Below are positions 1 through 7,534 of a stretch of 64,000 nucleotides of DNA, piece by piece. Location of the stretch: contig JAFTZM010000026.1 of assembly GCA_017464525.1 (NCBI GenBank), positions 39,080 through 103,079 on the forward strand. The letters run 5' to 3'. The translations under genes were made by a program, and so were the position numbers. Position 1 is the first letter of the stretch; the number at the start of each line of letters is the position of its first letter. The notes beneath the pieces were generated by a model. That model saw only the letters and a list, made by a program, of their open reading frames with translations. It ran no database searches and was not told the origin of the DNA. The DNA is from Clostridia bacterium (lineage in GTDB: Bacteria; Bacillota; Clostridia; Oscillospirales; QAKW01).

Positions 1-25
1 GGATCGCAACCATTTTAAGCCTCTC

Positions 26-95
26 AATCAGGGGACGCTCAATCAGGGGACGGTTCTGTGATTGACTATCAATCAGGGGACGGAGGTGTGATTGA
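26..95 (+). repeat. GGGGACGG-type interspersed repeats, left cluster
   Basis: Three head-to-tail copies start at 26, 41 and 71. The full unit is about 25 bp: AATCAGGGGACGG, then TTC, then TGTGATTGA; the third copy has a changed centre. The TGA inside the last copy (89-91) stops the reading frame of the RHS gene that begins immediately after. Related copies occur at 1998-2023 (inverted) and 3451-3549. Such short GGGGACGG repeats are dispersed in many Firmicutes genomes and have been linked to IS200-like REP-associated transposases; no transposase is present here. Confidence 0.8.
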
Positions 96-1462
96 TGCAG
101 GGTAATATTGCAAGCAGAGACCGTGAGGGTCAGCCGGTATGGTATTTCCATTATGACAATAATTGGAAAGATCAGCTAAGCATGATTACAGATTCCGAAA
201 ACAATGTTGTGAAAGAGTTTACTTATGATAATGCAGGAAATATGCTGACCGATGGAACAAATTCTTATACCTGGAATGGAAATCGGCTGGTTTCATCCAC
301 AACGGACGATGAGTATGGATACGTCACTTCGTATACATATAATTCTTCCGGATTACGTACATCCAAAACCGTGACGGATTGGACATATGAATATTTCTAT
401 AACGGAGATCAGCTTGCGGCGCAAAAAATCACATACTATGGCACCTATGTGGTTTATATGAACTATGTATACGGTGAAAGCGGCTTGGAATGGATCCTAT
501 ATAAAAGGGTTTTAGCCAACGGAACAGTTGATTGTGAAAAGCTGTTTGCAGTAGGTCATAATCCTCAGGGAATGATCGATATGCTGCATGAGTTTAATTA
601 TACCTCCAACTACGGTTTCCAGCGCACCTATTTCATCACCTATACGGCGTTTGGGGAATTGTGGGATATAGAGATCCGAAATGAGGTCGGGAATGCAGAT
701 GCCAGCGATGGCACTGTAATTAACGATCTTCTTACGGTAAGATATAAGGATTATCTCTACGATAGCGAAACGGGCTTGTACTATCTTCAGCAGCGGTATT
801 ATGATCCCACCATCTGCCGCTTTATCAGCCCCGATACCCTCATCGCCGAAGGGCAAGGCACCAGCAACTATAACTTGTATGCCTATTGCGGGAATAACCC
901 AATCATGTATGCAGATCCGACAGGGGAAATGGCATCAATTACAATGGCATTTTGTATGTTTGTTGCATGGGTTTCTGTTACTGATGCCGTTAAATCAATG
1001 CTTCTTTTTACTTCGTCGGTTGTAGATTTAACAGAAGAACTATCAAGGCCATCATCTGGTCATGGGTATTATATGAATCTATTTGGAAATGAAGTGGCTT
1101 TAGGAGATAGGTTTGGGCGAGTTGTTTATTTTGCTGCAGACTGTATAGGAGAAGAAATGATTGCAGGAACGATTGCCTTTTTGGAATTAATGGATTTTTG
1201 TAACGAATTTCATGTAGATGTAGACCAGAAGACGGCAATAGGAATATTTTACTTTCTTGTACAACAAGCAGAAGTCGATGCTCCAATTTCGAAAAAGCTC
1301 AAATTGGTATTTGGTGCAGATGCTATATTTTCCTATGCAAGTTCATGGCTTGAGGTAATTAGGCGTGATTATATTGATAATGTCGATGCTGAATATATGA
1401 CCGAAAGCCATATGGCACGTGAAATGTTCGGAATGATACGCTTAGGCAATTATGGAGGATAA
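92..1462 (+). CDS. Truncated RHS/YD-repeat protein with variable C-terminal tip
   Basis: This 456-residue product carries YD-type repeats in its first ~230 residues. A typical RHS-associated core follows at about residues 214-275 (YDSETGLYYLQQRYYDP, then NLYAYCGNNP). After it comes an unrelated ~180-residue tip that I cannot assign. Full RHS proteins are usually well over 1000 residues with secretion signals, so this is only the 3' end. The frame opens at TTG 92 or ATG 95, inside an interspersed repeat whose TGA blocks upstream extension, and no ribosome site is visible. It is probably an orphan tip cassette or pseudogene. Low GC compared with the genes after 3.7 kb suggests a foreign or exchanged segment. 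The following membrane-protein gene is in the position of an immunity gene. Confidence 0.75.
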   Translation: MMQGNIASRDREGQPVWYFHYDNNWKDQLSMITDSENNVVKEFTYDNAGNMLTDGTNSYTWNGNRLVSSTTDDEYGYVTSYTYNSSGLRTSKTVTDWTYEYFYNGDQLAAQKITYYGTYVVYMNYVYGESGLEWILYKRVLANGTVDCEKLFAVGHNPQGMIDMLHEFNYTSNYGFQRTYFITYTAFGELWDIEIRNEVGNADASDGTVINDLLTVRYKDYLYDSETGLYYLQQRYYDPTICRFISPDTLIAEGQGTSNYNLYAYCGNNPIMYADPTGEMASITMAFCMFVAWVSVTDAVKSMLLFTSSVVDLTEELSRPSSGHGYYMNLFGNEVALGDRFGRVVYFAADCIGEEMIAGTIAFLELMDFCNEFHVDVDQKTAIGIFYFLVQQAEVDAPISKKLKLVFGADAIFSYASSWLEVIRRDYIDNVDAEYMTESHMAREMFGMIRLGNYGG

Positions 1463-1464
1463 AT

Positions 1465-1956
1465 ATGAGAAGACAGCTTATTTCGTTTGGTCCCATTATT
1501 AGAGTACAGACCTGGTGGCGGCAAGACCCCTTTTCTTATAGTGTAAAAGAGTTGGATGATACGATTGTTGTGCGGCATTCTACGCTGAGTCTATGTATTC
1601 ATCTAATTCCAAAACTTTTATGGATCGGGGTATGGTTTTGGATCTGGTATTATGTCCCGGCGCTTTGGTGGGCGGTTTTGTGCGTTGTCGCTATGACCGG
1701 ATATCGAATTTTTGCCCTTGTGCGCTACCGCTTGGTGATCGATAAGAAAAAATACGTGATCTATAAGCGGATGTACTTAAAAACAAGATATTCCATGGCG
1801 GGTGCTTTTCGGATGGAAAAGGTAGCGGATGGAATTTATGACGCTTGCTATGATGGAGATTGGATTTTATCTGTCAGTGAATGGAGCAAGAGAGATAAAA
1901 TCCTCTTGGAATACTTCCGGTCTGCCGATGTGGAATTTATAGATCGATCGTTATAA
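1465..1956 (+). CDS. Small two-helix membrane protein, possible immunity protein
   Basis: The 163-residue product begins 2 bp after the first RHS tip; GGAGG at 1454-1458 precedes its ATG. Two adjacent hydrophobic segments lie at about residues 48-85, rich in Trp and Tyr. A basic cytoplasmic stretch (YRLVIDKKKYVIYKRMYLK) and a soluble C-terminal domain follow. The layout resembles membrane proteins with a short C-terminal PH-like domain, but I do not recognise a family. Immediate placement behind a polymorphic RHS tip makes an immunity role plausible; that is positional inference only. Confidence 0.6.
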   Translation: MRRQLISFGPIIRVQTWWRQDPFSYSVKELDDTIVVRHSTLSLCIHLIPKLLWIGVWFWIWYYVPALWWAVLCVVAMTGYRIFALVRYRLVIDKKKYVIYKRMYLKTRYSMAGAFRMEKVADGIYDACYDGDWILSVSEWSKRDKILLEYFRSADVEFIDRSL

Positions 1957-1967
1957 CGGTCTCTCAA

Positions 1968-1998
1968 GATCAAAGTTAAAAATTCAAAAAGAGACGGT
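1968..1998 (+). repeat. 31 bp direct repeat, left copy
   Basis: A 31 bp sequence starting GATCAAAGTTAAAAATTC and ending AGAGACGGT is repeated without mismatch at 3599-3629. The two copies bracket the second RHS tip and its small membrane gene. The right copy continues into a perfect hairpin, while the left copy breaks after the 5' arm into an inverted GGGGACGG repeat. Confidence 0.9.
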
Positions 1999-2023
1999 CA
2001 ATCACAGAACCGTCCCCTGATTG
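1998..2023 (-). repeat. GGGGACGG-type repeat, inverted copy
   Basis: On the minus strand this reads AATCAGGGGACGG, TTC, TGTGATTGA, the same unit as at 41-65 but in opposite orientation. It joins directly to the end of the 31 bp direct repeat and lies just before the second RHS fragment. Confidence 0.85.
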
Positions 2024-2049
2024 TTTCATCGGGGCTCAGAACTTCAAAA

Positions 2050-3189
2050 ATGGTAGGAAATGTTCGATATGAATACTATTACAGTAATGGTAAACTGCGA
2101 ACGCAAAAAATATTCTATCTCAGCACCGGAACAACAACCTATTTGAACTATAGCTATGATGAAGTGGGTCTTGCCTGGATCAAGGTGTATAAAGATACCG
2201 GATATGGGGATATGACGAAAAGAATCTATCAGATCCAACACAATCCACAGGGTGTTATTGAATCTGTTCATGAATATCGGTACGGGAACGATGATACTCT
2301 TGCAAATGGAAATCCGATCAGTCATCAGCGAACCTATCATTTGCAATATTCTGCATTTGGTGAATTGCTCGGATATGAGATCGTAAATAATAGAGTTACC
2401 GGAGATAGCTCACAGGTCTATGTTGAAATTCTTATTGATGAGGTGCTGACGGTTCGTTATAAGGATTATCTTTACGATAGCGAAACAGGCTTGTACTATC
2501 TCCAGCAGCGGTATTATGATCCCACCATCTGCCGCTTTATCAGCCCCGATACCCTCATCGCCGAAGGGCAAGGCACCAGTAGCTATAATTTGTATGCCTA
2601 TTGCGGGAATAACCCGATTATGTATGCGGATTACAATGGAATGCTTTGCTTTGATTCTGGTGTTCAGGGTCAAATCTTTTCTCATGGGGAACCGGTATAT
2701 GGCTCGATGTATTATGATGAATATTATACTGATGAGGAAAAAAAGGTTATAGAAGTATTACTTGGAATTGATACTTCATATACGGCTTTTGCTTTTTTGA
2801 AGTATGATATGTTACATTATGCTAGAAATTACTTCAACAATTTGCCAGATCTAAATACAATACTGAATGATTGGATAAAACAGGACGCAAGTGCAAATAT
2901 GTATCATCTAAATACAAATGGGTCACAAGGATTTGATGCTTTGTATAATATAAAGTATTTATCCCCAGATGGTCATAGAGAGGCGGTTATATGTTTTATA
3001 CCTGGACAGACACCGTATATTGTTACAGACCCAGCAAATATGGGGACATATAATTTTGGAACAAGTACTTTTGAACATGCTTTGTTTGATGTGTTGCCAT
3101 ATTGTTTGTACGGAAATAGTCCTCAAGATACCACTTTGAATCGAGTGTATCCCATTAAAAGGGGGTTGAACTATGTTCCGGCTCTTTAA
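2050..3189 (+). CDS. Second truncated RHS protein with a different tip
   Basis: This 379-residue product has one YD-type segment, then the same RHS core as the first fragment at about residues 135-195, then a different ~180-residue tip. DNA of the two cores is nearly identical; the stretch at 789-865 matches 2504-2580 without a visible difference. The tip (YYTDEEKKVIEVLLGIDTSY, later YLSPDGHREAVICF) is not one I recognise; I see no signature nuclease or ADP-ribosyltransferase motif. The ATG at 2050 has no ribosome site and the protein starts mid-repeat, so it is probably a displaced 3' cassette, possibly silent. Confidence 0.7.
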   Translation: MVGNVRYEYYYSNGKLRTQKIFYLSTGTTTYLNYSYDEVGLAWIKVYKDTGYGDMTKRIYQIQHNPQGVIESVHEYRYGNDDTLANGNPISHQRTYHLQYSAFGELLGYEIVNNRVTGDSSQVYVEILIDEVLTVRYKDYLYDSETGLYYLQQRYYDPTICRFISPDTLIAEGQGTSSYNLYAYCGNNPIMYADYNGMLCFDSGVQGQIFSHGEPVYGSMYYDEYYTDEEKKVIEVLLGIDTSYTAFAFLKYDMLHYARNYFNNLPDLNTILNDWIKQDASANMYHLNTNGSQGFDALYNIKYLSPDGHREAVICFIPGQTPYIVTDPANMGTYNFGTSTFEHALFDVLPYCLYGNSPQDTTLNRVYPIKRGLNYVPAL

Positions 3190-3448
3190 GAACTGCGAAG
3201 TTTTTTTAGCTCTATTGGTAGTTCTAACGCCCGTGTGGCTACTTCTTTTATTGATAGTTTTTCCGGCTTATCTTTGGGACGGTGCGGCAATTGCACTTTT
3301 TGGGATGGACCTGCTTTTTGTGGTTTTTTCTATAGTAAAAGGATTCAAAACCCGCAAAAAAATATCCGAAATATCAATGGCTGTGTCAAGTATTAGCTTT
3401 GTTATATGGTGGCTGTTGGTTTACTTTTTTACGTCCGTTCATGTATAG
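3173..3448 (+). CDS. 91-residue membrane protein, possible immunity protein
   Basis: The ATG overlaps the last codons of the second RHS fragment and is preceded by GGGGG at 3161-3165. Three hydrophobic segments (about residues 10-32, 38-56 and 70-88) are separated by a basic loop (KGFKTRKK). It is too small for a transporter. Overlap with the preceding tip suggests translational coupling, as in toxin-immunity pairs, but no family is recognised. Confidence 0.55.
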   Translation: MFRLFKNCEVFLALLVVLTPVWLLLLLIVFPAYLWDGAAIALFGMDLLFVVFSIVKGFKTRKKISEISMAVSSISFVIWWLLVYFFTSVHV

Positions 3449-3450
3449 TC

Positions 3451-3549
3451 AATCAGATCAATCAGGGGAGTCAATCAGGTGACGGTTCTGTGATTGATGC
3501 AGCGAATCAGGTGACGGTTCTGGCAATCAGGGGACGGTTCTGTGATTGA
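3451..3549 (+). repeat. GGGGACGG-type repeats, right cluster
   Basis: Five partial or full copies lie in tandem: short ones at 3451 and 3460, then AATCAGGTGACGG variants at 3473-3497 and 3505-3522, and a full unit at 3525-3549. The GGTGACGG variants show that this cluster has diverged internally. Together with the clusters at 26-95 and 1998-2023 it delimits the two RHS modules. Nothing else is seen in 3449-3598. Confidence 0.8.
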
Positions 3550-3598
3550 CAAGCGAGGATAAGTATACTATCGATTGCCAATCAGGAGCCTGCCCGAC

Positions 3599-3629
3599 GA
3601 TCAAAGTTAAAAATTCAAAAAGAGACGGT
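3599..3629 (+). repeat. 31 bp direct repeat, right copy
   Basis: Identical to 1968-1998. It ends inside the 5' arm of the hairpin at 3620-3649. Confidence 0.9.
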
Positions 3630-3649
3630 TGCGAAAGCGGCCGTCTCTT
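3620..3649 (-). terminator. Hairpin with GAAA tetraloop; minus-strand terminator form
   Basis: AAGAGACGGTTGC, loop GAAA, GCGGCCGTCTCTT form a 13 bp stem, two of the pairs G-T wobbles. On the minus strand the stem is followed by TTTTTGAATTTTT, a rho-independent terminator shape. On the plus strand no T-run follows; instead a -10 box begins 3 bp downstream. Confidence 0.6.
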
Positions 3650-3657
3650 GATATAAT
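3629..3657 (+). promoter_or_regulatory. Promoter of the acyl-CoA synthetase operon
   Basis: TTGCGA at 3629-3634, 17 bp spacer, TATAAT at 3652-3657. The -35 lies within the hairpin loop region. The ribosome site GGAGG (3676-3680) and ATG 3686 follow at suitable distance. Confidence 0.65.
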
Positions 3658-3685
3658 AAAGGTATTCTTTTTTTCGGAGGCATTC

Positions 3686-5374
3686 ATGAAACGACCCTGG
3701 CTTGAGCATTACGGCACCGTGCCCCATCATTTGACCTATCCGCAGGGCTCTATGAGCGATGCGGTATTTTCGGCTGCAGAAAAGACCCCGGAGCAGCAGG
3801 CGCTGGCCTTTATGGGGCAAAGCGTTTCCTATCGGCAGCTGGCCGAAGAGATCCACAGGACTGCCAGGTCCTTTTGGGCCCTTGGCATCCGGAAGGGGGA
3901 TCGGGTCACGCTGTGTATGCCCAATGTTCCTCAAACGGTCTATTGCCTTTACGCTCTCAATGAATTGGGAGCAGTGGTCAGTCTGATCCATCCTCTTTCG
4001 GCGGAAAAGGAGATTGTTTTTTACCTTTCGGAGGTGGAGAGCACCACTCTCGTCACCCTCCATCAATTCTATGATAAGCTGATACAGGTGCAAAAGGAAT
4101 ATCCCTTGAAGCACCTGATCATCACCGATATCGACGATGCCTTGGGCGGCATCAAAAAATGGGGCTACCGGCTGGCCGTTAAGTCCAAATTCCCGAAACT
4201 GCAGTCCGCCGAAAATCTGACCCTCTGGAAACAATTCCTCGCCGATGGCACCCCGTACCAAAAGGCGCCCGCCACCGCAGACGACGGTGCGGTGATCCTC
4301 TTTTCCGGCGGCACCACCGGCACCAGCAAGGGCGTCCTGCTCTCCAACGGTAATTTTAACGCCCTGGCCCTCCAGACCGCCGCCATGGCCGCCCGCCCCA
4401 TCGCCGGCCAGCGGATCTTGGCCGCCATGCCCATGTTTCACGGCTTTGGGCTGGGGGTCTGCGTCCATACAGCTCTGGTCAACTCCGCCGGCTCCATTCT
4501 GGTGCCCCGCTTTAATGTGAAGGAATATGCCAACTTAATTAAAAAGGAACGGCCCAATTATATCGCCGGGGTTCCCACTCTTTATGAAGCCCTCACCCGT
4601 ACCGATTATCTGGATCATGCAGATCTTTCCTGCCTGCTGGGGGTGTTCTCCGGGGGGGACAGCCTTTCGGTGGAGCTCAAGCGGAAAATGGATCAATTTC
4701 TTGCCGATCGGGGAGCCTTGGTGCGGATCCGGGAGGGCTACGGTACCACCGAATGTGTGACCGCCAGCTGCCTCACCCCTGATCAGGAGGAACGGGAGGG
4801 GAGCATCGGCCTGCCCTATCCCGATATGGACTATATGATCTGTAGGGTGGGCACCACTGAAGAGGTTCCCTATGGAGAAGAGGGGGAGATCTGCCTCAAG
4901 GGCCCCACCGTGATGCTGGAATATCTGGGTCACCCGGAGGAGACCGCCGATGCCCTGCAGATCCATCCCGATGGAGAGCGCTGGCTTCATACCGGCGATC
5001 TGGGGGTGATGGATGCGGATGGCTTCATCTACTTCCGCCAGCGGCTGAAGCGGATCATTGTGACCAGCGGGTATAATGTTTACCCCTCCCAGATCGAAAA
5101 TGTGCTGGACGGCCATCCTAAGGTGCAGCTCAGTTGTGTCATCGGCGTGCCCGACCCCTATCGGATGCATCGGGTGAAGGCTTATATCGTCCCGAAAAAG
5201 GGCGTGGAGCCTACCGACGCACTGCGGGAAGAAATTCTGGCTTATTGCAGCACCTATATTGCCAAATATGCCTGCCCCCGGGAGCTGGAATTCCGGGAGG
5301 ATCTACCCAAGACCCTGGTGGGTAAGGTGGCCTATAAAAAATTAGAAGAAGAAAATTCCTGCGAAAAAGTCTGA
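3686..5374 (+). CDS. AMP-binding acyl-CoA synthetase (FadD-like)
   Basis: This 562-residue enzyme belongs to the class I adenylate-forming family, which activates a carboxylic acid, probably a fatty acid, to acyl-AMP and then acyl-CoA. The ATP-binding loop LFSGGTTGTSKG is near residues 203-215. GYGTTE lies near 350, WLHTGDLG near 435, and the hinge region KRIIVTSGYNVYP near 455. A C-terminal GKVAYKKL holds the likely catalytic lysine. ATG 3686 is chosen because GGAGG sits 5 bp upstream; an earlier TTG lies inside the promoter. It starts a two-gene unit with the tubulin-like gene 28 bp downstream. Chain-length specificity cannot be read from the sequence. Confidence 0.88.
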   Translation: MKRPWLEHYGTVPHHLTYPQGSMSDAVFSAAEKTPEQQALAFMGQSVSYRQLAEEIHRTARSFWALGIRKGDRVTLCMPNVPQTVYCLYALNELGAVVSLIHPLSAEKEIVFYLSEVESTTLVTLHQFYDKLIQVQKEYPLKHLIITDIDDALGGIKKWGYRLAVKSKFPKLQSAENLTLWKQFLADGTPYQKAPATADDGAVILFSGGTTGTSKGVLLSNGNFNALALQTAAMAARPIAGQRILAAMPMFHGFGLGVCVHTALVNSAGSILVPRFNVKEYANLIKKERPNYIAGVPTLYEALTRTDYLDHADLSCLLGVFSGGDSLSVELKRKMDQFLADRGALVRIREGYGTTECVTASCLTPDQEEREGSIGLPYPDMDYMICRVGTTEEVPYGEEGEICLKGPTVMLEYLGHPEETADALQIHPDGERWLHTGDLGVMDADGFIYFRQRLKRIIVTSGYNVYPSQIENVLDGHPKVQLSCVIGVPDPYRMHRVKAYIVPKKGVEPTDALREEILAYCSTYIAKYACPRELEFREDLPKTLVGKVAYKKLEEENSCEKV

Positions 5375-5408
5375 TGTTCCTTCGTTTTAAAAGGTAGGAG
5401 GAATGAAT

Positions 5409-6044
5409 ATGAGCACTTTATTGATCGGCCTCGGCGGGATCGGTTCCGCTCTGGCAGACCGGGTGGCGGCGCAGACCGGCCTTCCGGCATTTGCAATCGA
5501 CATTGAATCGGCGGCGCAGTATTCCCACGCCCGGCAGCTCTGCCTTTTTACCGGCCAGAGCCTGCGGGATATGCTGGAGCTGACCCCCGAGATGAAGGCC
5601 TGGCTGCCCCCGGCAGAGCTGATGCGCAGTGAAGCCATGGGCGGAACCTGCCAATCCCGGCAGATGGGAAGGGCCTTTTACCGCCATGCTATGGTTCAGG
5701 GGCTGCTGCAGCCCTTGATCGAAGCGGCGGAGGATCCTAACCTCCAAAGGGCGGTGATCATCACCACCCTGGTGGGCGGCACCGGTTCCGGGCTGTTTAT
5801 GCACCTGGCCTCCCTGCTGCGGGAAAAGGCGCCGGGGCTGGAGCTTATCGGCGAATTTCTGATGCCCCCTAATTTCAGTTTTTTGGATTCCACCGCCCAG
5901 CAGGCGCATCTGGAGGCCAATGCCGAGGCCGCCTGCCGAGAGCTTTCCGCAGCGCCCCTTTTCGATGCCCGTTATTTTTACGATAAGCGCCTGGAAAAGC
6001 CGGATTTTTCCTATGTGGAACGGGGAATTCTTTCCCATTTTTAA
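5409..6044 (+). CDS. Short tubulin/FtsZ-like GTPase-domain protein (Tubulin_2-like)
   Basis: The 211-residue product starts with a glycine-rich loop LIGLGGIGS (residues 5-13). Near residues 117-127 it has TTLVGGTGSG, the tubulin/FtsZ nucleotide-binding signature, and near 171 NAEAACREL, in the place of the NAYAALKEL-type segment of bacterial Tubulin_2 proteins. GRAFYRHA near residue 90 also fits that family. Known Tubulin_2 and FtsZ proteins are about 350 residues or much longer, so this one stops just after the nucleotide domain. ATG 5409 is preferred over ATG 5403 because AGGAGG (5396-5401) is then 7 bp away. It forms one unit with the acyl-CoA synthetase. Function unknown. Confidence 0.65.
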   Translation: MSTLLIGLGGIGSALADRVAAQTGLPAFAIDIESAAQYSHARQLCLFTGQSLRDMLELTPEMKAWLPPAELMRSEAMGGTCQSRQMGRAFYRHAMVQGLLQPLIEAAEDPNLQRAVIITTLVGGTGSGLFMHLASLLREKAPGLELIGEFLMPPNFSFLDSTAQQAHLEANAEAACRELSAAPLFDARYFYDKRLEKPDFSYVERGILSHF

Positions 6045-6050
6045 AGAGAT

Positions 6051-6080
6051 AAAAGACAGGTCAATCCTGTCTTTTATTTT
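6051..6080 (+). terminator. Terminator after the tubulin-like gene
   Basis: AAAAGACAGG, loop TCAAT, CCTGTCTTTT, followed by ATTTTTT. A strong rho-independent terminator separating this unit from the histidine promoter. Confidence 0.85.
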
Positions 6081-6094
6081 TTATAAAAAAAGCC

Positions 6095-6123
6095 TTGACT
6101 TTAGCGTGATAGAGTGATAAAAT
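6095..6123 (+). promoter_or_regulatory. Promoter of the histidine operon
   Basis: TTGACT at 6095-6100, 17 bp spacer, TAAAAT at 6118-6123, with TG just upstream of the -10. The spacer contains CTTTAGCGTGATAGAGTG (6099-6116), closely matched at the hom promoter (54123-54140). Transcription should start near 6130, leaving a leader too short for a T-box or classical attenuator, so control probably acts at the DNA level. Confidence 0.75.
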
Positions 6124-6155
6124 ATGAACCATCTGTTAGAAAAGGAGAACGCCGC

Positions 6156-6455
6156 ATGAGCAAGATCCGCAATCAGGAGATCGACCGTTTGTTTGAAGCC
6201 ATTCTCTCATTGGAGAATATCGAGGAATGCTATAATTTTTTTGAAGACGCCTGCACCATCAAGGAGATCAACGAGATCGCCCAGCGGTTCCAGGTGGCCT
6301 GCCAGCTGGATGCAGGCAGAAACTATCAGGAGGTCAATAAAGAGACGGGCGCTTCCACCGCCACCATCTGCCGGGTGAATAAATGCCTTAACTACGGCAA
6401 CGAGGGGTACCGCACCGTCATCGACCGGTTGAAGAAGGAAGGAAAGCTTACATGA
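6156..6455 (+). CDS. YerC/YecD-type TrpR-family regulator (HisR-like)
   Basis: This 99-residue protein has the TrpR-superfamily helix-turn-helix at about residues 35-85 (TIKEINEIAQRF, later YQEVNKETGASTATICRV). AAGGAG 9 bp upstream sets ATG 6156. It is the first gene of the histidine operon and its TGA overlaps the hisZ ATG. YerC-type regulators next to his genes in Firmicutes have been proposed to repress histidine synthesis; this position, with a strong promoter and a short leader, agrees with autoregulated control of the operon. The co-repressor is presumably histidine, by inference. Confidence 0.85.
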   Translation: MSKIRNQEIDRLFEAILSLENIEECYNFFEDACTIKEINEIAQRFQVACQLDAGRNYQEVNKETGASTATICRVNKCLNYGNEGYRTVIDRLKKEGKLT

Positions 6456-7534
6456 ACGAGAATATCATCCGCAGCGATGAACGGGCCATCTTTGCCCTGC
6501 GCAGCCTGTACCGGCAGTTCGGCTACGCCCGCTATAAGATGAGCCGGTTTGAGGAATACGATCTGTATGTCCGGAATAAGGATTTTCTGGTCAGCGATGA
6601 GGTCATCACCTTCACCGATCATACCGGTCGGCTGCTGGCCCTGAAGCCGGACGTGACCCTCTCCATCATTAAAAACACCGTGGATCAGCCCGGTGCCGTG
6701 CAGAAGGTCTATTATAACGAAAACGTCTATCGGGTGGCAAAGGGTACCCACTCTTTTAAAGAGATCATGCAGGCGGGGCTGGAATGTATCGGTGATCTGG
6801 GCGGTTATGAGATCGCCGAGGTGGTGCGGTTGGCCGCCAAAAGCCTGGCGCTGATCGGCGGGGACTATGTGCTGGATCTTTCCCATATGGGGCTGGTCTC
6901 TGCTATGCTGCAGAACCTTTCCGATGAGGATCGGGCGCTGGCTCTGGGCTATATCCATCAGAAGAGCCCCCATGAGCTGGCCGGCCTTGATCTCTCCGCC
7001 GAGGAACTGGCCAAGCTGACTGCTTTGATCAATTGCTGCGGCGCCCCCGGAGAGGCTCTGGCGAAGCTGCAGCCCTATCTCACCGGAGAGGCAGAGAAAA
7101 AGGCCTTCGCTGAATTCCAAAGCCTCTGCGCTATCCTGGAAAAGGATGTCCATGTACGGGTGGATTTCTCGGTGGGCAACGATCTGAAATATTATAGCGG
7201 TGTGGTCTTTAAGGGTTATCTCGAAGGGATCCCCGCCAGCGTTCTTTCCGGCGGCCAGTATGATAAGCTGCTGCAGAAGCTGGGCCGTAAGAGCGGTGCC
7301 ATCGGCTTTGCTGTTTACCTGGATCTGCTGGAGCAGCGGGAGGAAGCGGAGTATGATGTGGATACGGTACTGCTCCATGATGCGGATGCAGATCCCGCCG
7401 CCTTGGTGGAAGCCGCCGAACGCCTTTCCGCAGAGGGAACGCTGCTGGTGGCAAAGGTGCTGCCCCCGCAGGCCCATCCCCGCCGTTTGCTGAAATTTAC
7501 CGAAAGGGGGATCGAACCCGTTGAAAATGGTTAA
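6452..7534 (+). CDS. hisZ: ATP phosphoribosyltransferase regulatory subunit HisZ
   Basis: HisZ is a catalytically inactive relative of histidyl-tRNA synthetase that pairs with short-form HisG and confers histidine feedback. The 360 residues show the class II synthetase fold: FEEYDLYV near residue 32, LALKPDVT near 62 (motif 2 region), and a C-terminal LSGGQYDKLLQKLG near 265. There is no tRNA-anticodon-binding domain of full HisRS length. ATGA overlap with the upstream regulator. The presence of HisZ fits the short HisG encoded next. Confidence 0.92.
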   Translation: MNENIIRSDERAIFALRSLYRQFGYARYKMSRFEEYDLYVRNKDFLVSDEVITFTDHTGRLLALKPDVTLSIIKNTVDQPGAVQKVYYNENVYRVAKGTHSFKEIMQAGLECIGDLGGYEIAEVVRLAAKSLALIGGDYVLDLSHMGLVSAMLQNLSDEDRALALGYIHQKSPHELAGLDLSAEELAKLTALINCCGAPGEALAKLQPYLTGEAEKKAFAEFQSLCAILEKDVHVRVDFSVGNDLKYYSGVVFKGYLEGIPASVLSGGQYDKLLQKLGRKSGAIGFAVYLDLLEQREEAEYDVDTVLLHDADADPAALVEAAERLSAEGTLLVAKVLPPQAHPRRLLKFTERGIEPVENG

